Source of the DNA: Mycteria americana
Lineage: Eukaryota > Chordata > Aves > Ciconiiformes > Ciconiidae
Reading direction: 5' to 3'
DNA: 64,000 nt
NCBI RefSeq assembly: GCF_035582795.1
Contig: NC_134367.1
Span: 5,814,062-5,878,061, forward strand
Of the stretch, positions 25,570-58,700 are shown in pieces; position 1 is the stretch's first letter, and the number at the start of each line of letters is the position of its first letter. The position numbers and the translations under genes are program-made. Under the pieces are notes generated by a model that saw nothing but the letters and a program-made list of their open reading frames with translations, was not told the origin of the DNA and made no database searches.

Positions 25570-26385
25570 TATCTGTAAACCAAATTGAACAGGAGGAAAG
25601 AAAACCAAATTTAAAATCCAGCAATTATAATCCATACAGTACAAACCACACATTAACAAGCAAAACAACAGAAATACCCAGTGCTAAATGAGCCCAAATG
25701 TTTGCATATTTGCCAACCCAAAGCCTAAATCTTGCATATTTATCTAAGTGCAGGATCACTAAAAAAAGCATCCCCATTTGCCTTTCAGACAAGTCTTTGC
25801 ATGTTCCGCATCTCTTTCTAAACTTAAAAGCCCGCATGCCTGTATGCCAAAGAGCAGCAATGGCAATGCAACTGCACTGAGAACAGTCTAATTTGTTCTT
25901 AAAGGCCTCCAACAACAGAAATTATTTATCTTTCTAATGCAGTTCAGTGCAGTCATCCTATTACCAGAACTTTTTACCCCAGCACCTAACCACAATGTTC
26001 CTTGCTTCAGTTTAAACCAATAGTTTCTTTTCTTACTCACTATAGAGGTGGAGGAAAAAGAAGTCACACAGAAGAAAGTAATCATTACACTCCACTATCC
26101 TTCTGTTTTCTAAGCACAACGACTCAGATGTATTCAGTTTTTCTTTCGTCCTCTCAGGCCACTTCTTCCCTCACGCAGAGGCCCCGTCACGGCTCGCAGG
26201 CGACAGTCGCGACCGACATCAGGTAAATAAGCCCTGCCTCTCCCCCCCTTCAGTAACTACCATAATACGGAGGCCGTGGTCTGCTTCTCAGGACGCACCT
26301 CGATGGGCAGCGTGACGTCTCGTCGCGTCGCGACAGCGTTTGGGCGGGACAGCATTTGCAGCACACCTCAGCGTGCGAGGCGCGG

Positions 26386-26404
26386 ACTACAACTCCCGGC
26401 ATGC
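26386..26404 (+). promoter_or_regulatory. ZNF143/THAP11-type motif, plus orientation
   Basis: ACTACAACTCCCGGCATGC matches the long ACTACAAYTCCCAGMATGC motif bound by ZNF143 and THAP11, with one substitution. These elements sit in many CpG-island promoters of housekeeping genes. It lies on the CENPQ side of the island. Confidence 0.75.
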
Positions 26405-26448
26405 AACGCTGTCCGCCACAGCTGCAGCACTGGTCCACTGAGCGAAAG

Positions 26449-26467
26449 GCATGCTGGGAATTGTAGT
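26449..26467 (-). promoter_or_regulatory. ZNF143/THAP11-type motif, minus orientation
   Basis: GCATGCTGGGAATTGTAGT is the reverse complement of ACTACAATTCCCAGCATGC, a full match to the consensus. It faces the motif at 26386-26404, with 44 bases between them. Confidence 0.8.
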
Positions 26468-26582
26468 CTTCGCCACCCGTGCCCCCCTGTACCTTCGAAC
26501 TCCTGCTCCCCGTTCCTGCCGGATAACAGCGCGGGAACCTCCACAAAACCTCCCACCAGCTCATCCCGCTCCGAGACTCACC

Positions 26583-26660
26583 GCCCCGGCACCTACTCAA
26601 CGCTCCCGCCGATTCCGCGTTAGACCGCCGAGCCGTTAGCAAACCGTTTTCCCCGCGCAG
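26583..26660 (-). other. CENPQ: Putative non-coding first exon of CENPQ
   Basis: CENPQ's ATG exon starts with an acceptor at 25572, so an upstream leader exon is needed. On the minus strand the sequence GGGGCG|gtgagt gives a strong donor after 26582/26583 inside the CpG island, next to an NRF1-type palindrome. The 5' limit is a guess: no transcript evidence is available and there is no TATA box. Confidence 0.4.
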
Positions 26661-26663
26661 CCG

Positions 26664-26675
26664 GGCGCATGCGCA
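26664..26675. promoter_or_regulatory. NRF1-type site 1
   Basis: GGCGCATGCGCA matches the palindromic NRF1 consensus YGCGCAYGCGCR except at the first base. NRF1 commonly drives nuclear genes for mitochondrial proteins, which fits MMUT. Confidence 0.7.
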
Positions 26676-26723
26676 TTGCCCCAACCCCGCCCCCTGGGAG
26701 GCAGGCGGGGCACGGGGCGGCCC

Positions 26724-26735
26724 TGTGCGCATGCA
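26724..26735. promoter_or_regulatory. NRF1-type site 2 (imperfect)
   Basis: TGTGCGCATGCA is a weaker half-matching copy of the same palindrome, about 60 bases from site 1. Confidence 0.5.
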
Positions 26736-26747
26736 CCCTGGCGGCAA

Positions 26748-26759
26748 GGCGCATGCGCA
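26748..26759. promoter_or_regulatory. NRF1-type site 3
   Basis: GGCGCATGCGCA, the same core as site 1, lies 25 bases beyond site 2 and just upstream of the proposed MMUT leader exon. Confidence 0.7.
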
Positions 26760-26802
26760 CTGCTGCGCGGGGTGTGGGTGCCGGCGGAGGGGCCGACAGC
26801 AG
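26760..26802 (+). other. MMUT: Putative non-coding first exon of MMUT
   Basis: MMUT's start codon lies in an exon that begins with an acceptor at 28183, so a leader exon must sit upstream. GACAGCAG|gtagcg at 26802/26803 is a usable donor just downstream of three NRF1-like palindromes. The start coordinate is approximate, and other donors in the CpG island cannot be excluded. Confidence 0.35.
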
Positions 26803-28215
26803 GTAGCGGGGGGCGGCCGGGGCCGGGGTCTGTCCTGAGCCCGCAGCCCGCCCCGTGCCCCCGTCCCTCGGGCGGGCAGGGCCGCGACCCCCCGGGGCAG
26901 CTCCCATTCCGGTCTCCCGTCCCTATTGGCCGCCGAGGGGGCGTGTTGGGGGCGGGCTGTGGCGGCGGGGGGTGCTGGGCGCTCGGCGCTGCGCACAGGC
27001 GGGCCCGTCAGGGCGGTGTGTGGCTGCCAGGCCGGGACGGTGAACGGTGCTTTCTGGTCCCTTCCCCCGTCCGGCTGTGCGGGCTGTGGTGTGAAGGGTG
27101 GAGGGAGAGGTGCGGAGGAGGATGATAGGGCAGCTTAGTGGTTCCTTCGGGGTACGAGGCCGGGGAGATCGCGTTGGGACCGGTGCAGCAGTGGAGGCAG
27201 AGGTTGCTTTCCATCCTGGCTGCAGGATCATGTCTCTGCAGGGATCTGAATGCTCCTCTGCTGCTCCTTTGTGCTCATCAGATTATATGTGTACCACATG
27301 TAGAATATAGGTTATTAAAGCACTTGTGTGGAGTGTGTTGCTGCAGCACTATAACAGCGATAGAGATGCTTTCCAGTTTTATGCAGACTTTCTCTTAAAG
27401 GTGTCAGGGAAGTGTGTGTTTCCAGGGAGTTGTGAAGGAAATGAGGCAGAGAAGAGGTGACTGGCCCTTAGACCCAAGCTGTAAAGGTTTTGGGTTGGGG
27501 AGGAAGTGCAGGGATGGGGTACAGAGAGAAGCAAAGGAGCTTACAGCTTTGAGGAGTTACCAAATTTAACCACCATCTCAATCTCACGCGTGATGAGACA
27601 AGCTCTACGAGTTGTATTATCCCTGTGTTCTTGCATACTGCATTTTTTTGCTCCTTTCTTTCTTGGTATAGCTCTGATTTTAATCCAGCCCAAGCCACCT
27701 TTTCCAAAGTGTATGACTTGTCAGCAGTTTTCTGACAGTCCACTTCCTTCAGAGTGTCTCTTTGATATTGAAGGTCCCTCTTTGACATAAAGGAATTCGT
27801 AGGTGAGAGAGATGGGAAGGTGAGAAGGTAGCTAGGCATGCCAGCTTTGTTCATAACACTGACTTTTCAGTGATGGATAAATGATGGTGCTGCTTAGGGA
27901 CTGAAATAAGTTACGCATTTCGTACGTGGATGCAGATGAATTGTAAGAGTGTTTTCCTTGGCTAGAGGAAAATGTACGATTTTTCCAGAACTCTGTTTTA
28001 TGCATTGTCTGGTTGAAAGGCAAGGGGAGGGGTTGTCTGTCAAATGATTAAGTGAATAAATACACTTAGTTTCTTCCTGAGTAATTGTTTTGGCTTTAGC
28101 AAACTGCTTGACATCTCCATGCTCACTTCTCCCATGTCAGATTTATATGATAATGCAAAATACGTGTTTTTATTTTCTTCAGCTTACCCCATACTCGCCA
28201 ACCAGTGGGGCAGAC

Positions 28216-49755
<21,540 letters not shown>

Positions 49756-50022
49756 TGCTGAAATGTCACACAACGCAACCAGCCTTACACGAATCGCTTA
49801 CAGACTGTAATCATCAGCAAGGGATGGCCAGCCACATACCTTTGGTTCCACTGCCCTGTGGCCTGGTGTTTTGTGCTTTCTAAGAAAGTTGTAAATACCC
49901 TGCTTGTTCTATTTGAGGATTATTTATATATGTACCCACAAGAAAATTTTATCTCTAGAACTATGACTTCAGGGAATGAAGGGAATTCAGTAGGTGGGCT
50001 TGTTTTTTTTTCCAGATATACT

Positions 50023-50032
50023 AATAAATAAA
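50023..50032 (+). promoter_or_regulatory. MMUT: Overlapping polyadenylation signals, likely MMUT
   Basis: Two overlapping AATAAA hexamers (50023-50028 and 50027-50032) lie about 270 bases after the MMUT stop codon, a reasonable 3' UTR length. No earlier AATAAA was seen after the stop. Confidence 0.6.
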
Positions 50033-53000
50033 ATATCCGTTCCAGCAGTTTGGTTGATCTCTTTTTGCATGCAGAGAACTTCTTTTGAATTTTTTGGCAT
50101 GCATTGTAGACCTAGAAGTCTTCAGGCAAAATCACTAAAGTTCAGCAGAGATGTGATTGAATCCAGCAGCGCTTTGATGTTAATGTTAATCTGACTTAAC
50201 TCTCTTTAGAAACGTATACGTAGAGAAACTATAATTTTTCCAAGTTCATGGTTTGTTTAATAAGATACAAATCCTGTATCTGGCAGTAACCCATATAGGA
50301 GCAGCTGTGCACCTCCGCTCTGTCTGCATCACTGCCCTTCCCCAATACTTCACCATTTCTCAAATGAAGTTCATTTCAGTGCTCATTCTCCTTTACTTAG
50401 TTCTGTATTTTTGTCCAGTATTGTTCTTGCTATCCCTGTCTATTTAGCAGTTGGACTTTCTTCAGGTAAATTGATCCTAAATTCTCACCATTTTTGACTG
50501 CCCTCCAGAAGGAATTTGATTTCTACATGTGAAAAGTCCTTTGTGGAATCCATACAGGGCAAATGGGGTGTGAGGGTCTTTTGGGGGACAGTCCCTGGCA
50601 TTATGGTCCTATCCCACTGCAGTTTGCCTTGCTGCTCATGGCATCCCATCATAAAACGAGACTACAGCCTCCCTGGGATAATGCTTGTATCTGCCTCACG
50701 GTGGAAGAGGCTGTAGCACACTTCTAAGAGCTTCAGCACCATCATACTGTATTCAAAATGAGATGTTCTGCAGTTGGCCCGAAATTGCAGATCCAGTTAA
50801 TAGCATGGTATCCTCACTTCAGAAATTGCAATTGATGAGATCTTTACTTAAAGTAAGCTTGTTTAATGGGGCGTGTGCCTGTAGTCTCACACTGCTCAGA
50901 AACAAGGAGGTTAACTGACTTGCTGTTTTCTTCTCTCTGTCTTTCCAATTAAGGTTTAAAGTATCAAACCCAAACCAGACCTTTGCCTTTAAAACTCCTT
51001 GGAGGTTTACCCTCAACTATTTATAAGTATCTGATTCCCTCCAAGAAAGATTGGTGTGCTTCAAACCAGGATATACAGAAAATAACAACAATAAAAATAC
51101 TCCCTTATGTCTTTTCACAAGCGTTCTTGCCTGCCAACTGGAAGAATACATAGTCAAAGTGTTGGTGACCTCTAAACTTTATAATGGCACTGGTTTCATT
51201 CATTTCTTTCTGTCTGTGGTTTCTCTGCTCTTTGATAACATATGTCATCTACCCTTTGCGTTACAGATTATGCTTTTTTTTGTACTCTAATGATCTTTAA
51301 AATCTGCATCTTGTTCCCTTGAATTCAATAAAAAAATCCCCACCAACTTCAATTGGAACCGCTCCAGGCTTTCAATGCTTGAAGGGGGGCCCTTTAAAGA
51401 CTGGGACTGACTAACGTAGATTGATTCTCTCTTGTCATATCAAGGCTGGAAAACAAAATGATGAGGCTAGGGAAAGAATAGGTTCCTCACCGGCACACAG
51501 TGTTTGTATTAGGCTCTTTAAGGAAAGGAAGTATTCAAGTGAACAGACTTTCTTTCAAGCGAGTTGTCAGTTCAGTGCCTAAGTGGAGGTTCCTTATGAG
51601 ATGACAAGCTAAGATGGAACATGCTTTTCCCTTATGTTCTCTGCTGCTGGAGCAGCATAGCAATGAACGTGGTGCTTACTGACAAGTCGATGTCAGGTTG
51701 TCAGCCCTCATTGATAACGGTGAATGGTTACCAACTGAGATCTCAGAAGCTGCACACACTCATCGACTTGGCTGCTTTAAAACTGCACTGCCGTGCAGGC
51801 TAGTGAGAATTTGGGTTAGTGCAAAATCAAGTAGGTACTCTGCAAATATACTGAAACATTTTGTTTCAGTGTGAGTATTTTTGGCATATTCCAGGACAAA
51901 ATGATAACTATAAACCATGGACTAGACACTCGGGCCTTTCCAATAGGAATGAGCAAGGTAGCGGCAGGTTACTGCATGGCTAACTCATTTCCCTTAGGAA
52001 GTTCCAAAACAGTAGATCTTTTTTTATGTGTAAGACATTTTCTGGTTTGCAGAGATGCAAGGAATACAGAGGGGACAAAGGGCTGGAGATCTGGAGATCC
52101 TAATTTATGCATAGGAATTGCCTTGCAATGCATTGTCTTTCATGAAAAACGCTGTGACAAAGCAAGAACTTGAGCATAGCACCAAGTCCCAGGCCAGCGC
52201 CCTAACTGAAACAAACTTTCCACTTGATTTTCAATTGTAATCTCCTGAGCATGGTAGATGATCCAGAGGACAAAATACTATAAGGGAGTAGCAATCTGGT
52301 CTTCATCCTTAGTTTTTCACAACCTTCAGGGTTGGTGCTTTTGCACTTGTATGAAGCTGTTCATCAAACAATTGGTGCTTTACAGTGATGAGCAGCAGGA
52401 CCGTCTCTACTGTGTGGATAAGAGAAGAACCCAAGACAAAGTTTAAGCAATTTCCCCAAAGTCGCACAGTATAACTGGCAAAGTAATAGGGCCGAACCCA
52501 GGTGTCCGCAGTGTTAGCCTCGTGCTCTAACTGCTAGAACAATGATCTCCCTCGAGTAATTGATCTTTGTTCTGAAATGAGTCACATTTAATTTTACAGA
52601 TGGAAAATCGACCATTGATAGAAGTGATCTAGTTTTGTAAGTTATTCCTGTGCTGAGATGGACAAACTGCCTAGGTTTTTCGAAGTAAGGCACTGAATTC
52701 CAATTTATTTTAATGCAAATCAGGGTGCTAGTTGTGTTATTTCACTTTATATGTCATCATCTGAGTAGGGAGCTCCATTTAGCCTCAATAGAAAGAAAGC
52801 AGCCAAAGGTGGCTCGCTCAGACGTGGGTGTCTGCATGGTAAACTTCCGCAGTTTGGTGAGATAGCTGCTAGTATGTCAGCGGGTTAGATGCTCTTGGAG
52901 CTTTTACTTTAAATATTTGTATTGGGATGACTGCGCCAGTGATTGCAAACATAAGATGCCCAGATTCGCTCCTGAGGTAAGTGCTTGCATTCTGCTTCAG

Positions 53001-55786
53001 TGTCTTAGAAGATCACTTGTTGACAACACAGTCCAGGGCTGGGCAGGAACAACTGTGAAATTAGAATTATAGTTTGACCATAAATCAACATGAAACTTAA
53101 GAAAAAACAACTAGTCCCCTATATAGTATGCTATACTTCCTTTCCTAGTTCTCTGGTCAAGGGCAGCCCTGCTTTTTAAATTTGCTGTATATAACATAAA
53201 ACTATCTATCTAAAATTCAGAGTCTCTACTGGGGAAGTTTTGATTTGCTTCTCGCAGAGTCTGAAAAATGAAAAAGAGATTTGAGCCATATTTGATACAC
53301 AAACACCTGGACTTTGATTTTTAAAAATGAAGTACATAAACAGGTAATAAATCAGGCTACTAAAGCATTATACTTAAACATTAACAATATACAGATCTTT
53401 TGGTTTTACAGCGATTTTGTCTGTATTGTAGAGTAGCATATTTTTCATATTACATACACTTTAAAAGCATTTACAAGTGGATGTGGACCTGTTCTGCTCC
53501 TAAATTTTTCGCAGAGGAAGCTCACGTTACATTACATTATTAATGCGCATCTCATTGTTCCGTTCACAAACCTGCAATTAGCAGATGGGAATATATATTT
53601 TGCTATGTATTTTAAACGTCAAGCAACTGAGCAAGTGAAAGCAAAAACTCTGAGGTGGAAGATGATTATTAAAATACAGTGTCATTTTCCTAGCAGGTTA
53701 CTTTTTAAAGCTGAAAAAATGCTGATCATTGACATGTACCATAACAAGTCCCTTTCCAGCACGTTAACATTTTCTCCACCCGCTGACACACCGCTCTGAC
53801 CCCTCTTTTGTTTTACACTATTGTCCCTTTTGCATTTCCCTCTGCCATCTCCTCGTCCTCCCCACAAACACACTTGCGTAACGCTCTCCTGCGTCTTCTC
53901 CTCTTGCCAAAGATCTTCCTTCAGCTTTCACAAGCTCCCCTCTCAGCTATTGGTGTTTTCTCCTGCTCCCCACATTCCTCTTCCCTTTTCCCATTCTCCT
54001 GTGCCATGGGCTGTCGGAGGTGACTGTTTCCCAGAGGATGCTTCACCTCTTCGTATTTGGGACAGAAGACTGAGCGCAGTCTCATTCCGTATGGAGCATC
54101 TGTGAGTGACAACCCAGGACAAGATAATGTCGCCCTGGAGGCCAACTTAATTTAGGAATTTTTCACAACTGTTTACAAATAAACCTCGTTTGATCTAGTG
54201 GAATATTTATGAGAGTTGGCAATGCTGCCAGTGGCAGGAGTTCAGGGGAAGGCAAGCTCCTTAAAGTTTCCTAACCCCCGACTTAGTAATTAATTTGTGC
54301 CTTAGTGTATGTTACAGCTTACGTCTCATTTTGTTTGTTCTTTTGTAATCCACACGCCACAGTAACAGAAATTCTCATAGCCACAGAAGTGTTTAAGCCT
54401 ATCCTTTAATCCTGTTCTTGGCCATAGCTGAAGTTTATAAAATGAAACTAATTATTAGGGTTTGAGTGTGGTAGTTTCAAGAACTCAAAGTCCATTCACT
54501 ATTGTTTTAGATTGTTGGTTAAAATCTATGCCAAATCTGCCTGTGATTTAACTCTTGTCTTCGCCGAACCTAATGCAAAGATAGATGTGGTCAGCTGAAC
54601 AAGCAGGGGAAGCAAGAACTGCTGCAGCTATCAAGCCATATTTTGTGCAACATTTCAAACCTTAAAGATACGTGTTTATGTCCCTTAAAATCACAAACAT
54701 TAAGTCAGAGAGAGAGAGATTTAAACTGTAGGAGCTCATAATTTCCACCTCAGAATCTCTTCTATTAAAACTGGCTAGCAGGAGGATGTTACGGTTGTAC
54801 GTATGCTTTAAACTGAATCAGCAAACTCTGTTCTCGGTTGCAATTGTGTCAGTGCTCCAGCCAGTGGGGAACTCAGTATCTCAGGAGCTCCCACTGAAGC
54901 GATGAGAGCTGGGACTGCATCTACAGGATTACTTATTGCCGGGCAGGTTATCCTGGGGATGTCTTTTGTATGCTCTACAGAGTGCTCCTCCAGAAAACAA
55001 ATGCTCCAACAGCTTTCATGGTAGAAGAGCTGTTATACCTCAGCAAGCAACAGCAAAAGTGCTCAGTTCCTTTCGCTGAGAGATTCCTTCACTTCTCCTT
55101 GTGCTGTTTGCGATACGCAGAAAGCATCCTTCGCTGACTGCCACATTTCCACCTAACCCCTTCAGACTAAGTAAGGCTGCTCGACTCCTTTTCGAGCTTG
55201 TGTTTTGAGGAGTCAGAACTATACCTCTGACGGAGCAAGGAACTGTGGATCTCTGTAAGACATTTTGATAGCAGCCACTTTATCATCTTTTCCTGGCAGT
55301 GAATATTTCTTGCTACCCATATGGTTTTCTGTCTGTATTGCTGGAAAGCTACACCCTCAGCTGTATTTATTTGGTAACACTTTGCGTTCAACCTACAATT
55401 TTCTCTGATGGCTGTTTTACAGATAGAGCCAAGAGTTTGCAGACAGATTGCATTAAAAAGTCAAAAGTATAAGACAAAAAACCCCAAATAATAAATGCTC
55501 TTTTAATTATAGCTGTTTTCCTGAAAATAAGTTTAGTTTATATGTTTTTATGTTTAGTACATAAATCTACCTATTTCCTCTAAAGTGGAAATTCTTGAAA
55601 AAAATAGTGGGTTTTTTTCGTTGTGTAGCTTAAAGACAATATTTGAGAGTTGCTTAAAAATATATATTTAAACCTCTGTATTTGACATAAGATATGCAGT
55701 GACAACCCCATGTGCTGCATTCCTACTCATTTGGACCCATGAGTGAGCCCAAGTTTCGAGCTATGTTGTGAAACCATCGCTGCATT
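50033..55786. other. Gene-free stretch between MMUT and the opsin gene
   Basis: Holds one SINE-like piece (52440-52565) and no recognised gene. The opsin transcript must end in its right part; AATAAA on the minus strand at 55371-55366 is one candidate signal. Confidence 0.45.
52440..52565 (+). mobile_element. Possible MIR/CORE-SINE-like fragment
   Basis: CAATTTCCCCAAAGTCGCAC, GGCCGAACCCAGGTGTCC and CGTGCTCTAACTGCTAGAAC follow the order of the tRNA-derived SINE end common in ancient amniote MIR-type elements. It lies in the gene-free stretch after MMUT. Confidence 0.5.
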
Positions 55787-58700
55787 TCAGCGAGCTGCAG
55801 CTCCCTGGCTCTCCACCTTTGCAGCTGAAGAGAGACGTACGTTGTCTCTCCCACTCCACATCATCGACACAGGATTTTCAGCAGAGTTGTTGGTGCCGAA
55901 GAAATGAACTCGCCAGCCAAAGCAACACTGCAATTGTTTAATTTCACGACGGAAAGTTTTGCTGAAGATGTAGTAAATAAAAGGGTTGTACGCTGTTGAA
56001 GATTTGGCAAACAGACAGGGCAGCAGTGTAACGATGGGCTGTAGGGAATCGCTGGAGTTAAATATGGACCAGAAGCTGGCTGCTGCATACGGTGTCCACG
56101 AGCTCAGGAAGCCAACCGAGATGAGCACAGCCATCTGAAAGGGAAACAGGGCTTCAGTTCTCAGCTTGCACTGACTGGGTCTGATGCTCAGACACGTAGT
56201 GTATGGATGAAACCACACCTGAACCAGCTGACATACCTGAAACCGTATGCTTGCTATGTTGTGATATGAGCACAGGTAACACTGGACAGTGCATATATGC
56301 TTTTATTCCCACCTAGCAGATCTACACTGTGGGTTTCTTATGAGGCCGTTGCTGTTTTCATCTCCTTCCCTGACTCTGGCTGCAATATGTCATGGGAGAC
56401 ACAGCCGAACCAGACAGTAGAGCCCATCACTAGACTGGCCTCTAGAAAGCTTGGGTCAATTCTGCTTTTCCACAAGAAATGAGCAACTAAGTACTTATTT
56501 GAAAAAATGTTATATTAAAACCTCCTGTTTCCATATAGAATTTCTGTGTAGCTCTCACTCAGAATAGCCACTCAGTCAATTAAAATACCTCGGATGACAG
56601 AACAAGACCTCCACCCCAGCTACAACATGAAAGGATTCAACAGCTATTCCAGCAAGACTGGAAATCTATGTCCATGAAAATCTTGGATGCAACTGCCTAA
56701 AGATTTAACAAGATGCATTGTAACTACGATATACTATCCTGATCAAGCTACTGAAATGACAAGGATTCCAGGAGCCTCCTGCTCCTCTGAGGAGTGCAGA
56801 GTATGGGTGAGCCTCAAACTATATCTCCATCTTTGGTCAATGAGCCATGCATGAGCAGAACCCATTCTCTGCTAGCTCCTGATTACTGCAGGCTCTTGTC
56901 ATCACTGGGATAACTCACCAATGTCAGCTTCTTCTCCAGTTTAGCTGCATTAGGGATCCTGTCAATATTCTGGATCTCTTGGTACGCTTTATGAACCTTC
57001 CAGGCAATTCCCAAGTAACAGGCAACGATGGTCAGTGCAGGCAGGACTGTGCACAGGAGGAACATGCTCAGGATGAATGAAAAGCCATTGGAGGAGCTGT
57101 GGAACTTGCTCCAGGCTATTGTACAGGAGATGCCAAATGGCTCAGGACCATAGTAGCCCCAGCCTACCAAGGGCAGAATGGCCCAGAGCAAGGAGTAGAG
57201 CCAGATGAAAGTAATCAAGATGCGAACAGTGTTCTTGGTGATTTTGTTACCTGCAACAAAGAGGAAGAGCAAGCATATATGGACCTCATCTCAGCAACAT
57301 GGTTTCTGCCATAACTTCTCCACCAGAAGGATGGTGGCTACAGATATGCCTGGGCTGCTGTTGCAGTTTCCTAACCTTTGGTCTTCTTGAGAAACATAAC
57401 AGAAAGCGCCCATGGACTGGGTGAGACCTGAGCGCAGCCCTCAGTGCTGATCTAAAGTTTGGTAAGTCAGGCAGCTTTACAAGATCAAGTTGACCCAAAA
57501 TGTACCTGCCCCCAGTCCAGGAATGCCAGGAGAACACTCCTTCCTCTCAAGTGTCAGTATGTCTGCTTGCACACAAATAGGAAGATAAGACAGCCTGGTC
57601 CAGCAAAAAATTTGGTCTCTGCACCCTCAGGTAGTTTCACTTGGTATTACTGAGAAGTGAGAAGCCTCACTGTTTAATAAGAAATTTAATCAGATCCTTC
57701 TAGGAACATTAGAGGTTTGATACTGGACTAAAAGTGGAGGCTTATTCCTACAGCTATTGAACTAATACTCCATGCCATATTCAGCAAAGTACCTCTCTGA
57801 ACATAATAGCCCAAACGCACCACTACAAGGTTACCAGAAACATAAGTACTTACTGTTAGATTTGGATGAATTGGTAACAAGGAATCGAATCACAGCCATG
57901 GCACACAGGGTCATCATGCTGCAGACACCAAAAAGGAAACCCATCAGGGCATAATATATGCAGGATGCATCTCCTCCCAGCCAAGCGTGGTTCCAGGCAG
58001 ATGCAATGGCCAGCGGATACATGCTGATTGCCATTCCAATATCTGCTATGGCCAAGTTGACTGTAAGCAGCTCCGGTGACTTCAGGAGGGAAGAGCGCTT
58101 CACAGCTGTAGCAAGGACGGCTGAATTTCCAAGGATTGTCAGGATGGCTGGAAGAGGAGAATCAGCACAGACAATAATATCACATAGTTAGCACACCTGT
58201 GAAATGCTTATGTATACAAAGGATGTGAAAAATACCGGTCGTTAGCCTGGGACTAAAGTCTAGAAGACAGGACAGACTGGGACACTAGCCAGAATTCGGC
58301 ATCTCCCAGACCAACACAGTGCTGTGCTGATGCTTTGAAAACACACTGATGTGTACCTGCTATGAAACCTTGTTCTGCTGGCAAGGAAACTTGTCCTCTT
58401 AGACAGCAGATAGGAAATACCACCTGGATGGCATTTCTGAGAGCTGCTACACAGCTCGGCATCCTCACCACAGCATCCACTGTTTGGCTTCAGCCAGCTC
58501 TTGGGTTTCAGTTCCTGCTTCTCTGCTAGACAGGGATTTCCCAGTCAGGCTGTGTTTCCACTATGGACCTGCTAGAGCAAAGAGTGCTTCAGATTTCTGT
58601 TCAGAGCCTGCCGTCGTGCTGGCCAGCCTTACTGACTGGGGGAAATTGTGTCATACGAATAGTAGACCATATCTTGCCCTTTCCACACTATACCACACTA

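Larger units (their letters stand above)
26250..27200. promoter_or_regulatory. CpG-island bidirectional promoter of CENPQ and MMUT
   Basis: About 950 bases dense in CG dinucleotides separate the divergent CENPQ and MMUT genes, unlike the AT-rich flanks. There is no TATA box. The island contains three NRF1-type palindromes and two ZNF143/THAP11-type motifs. Long GC-rich open frames in this segment on both strands are explained by the base composition. In human the two genes are likewise head to head. Confidence 0.8.

Noticed and set aside
26250-26996. A 248-codon minus-strand open frame in the GC-rich segment
   Set aside because: It is rich in Pro, Ala and Arg, overlaps equally open frames on the other strand, and spans promoter motifs. 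It is a composition effect of the CpG island.
28090-28215. An upstream in-frame ATG extending MMUT by 42 codons
   Set aside because: An AG acceptor at 28181-28182 lies inside the extension, and the mitochondrial presequence begins at 28216. The earlier part is intron.
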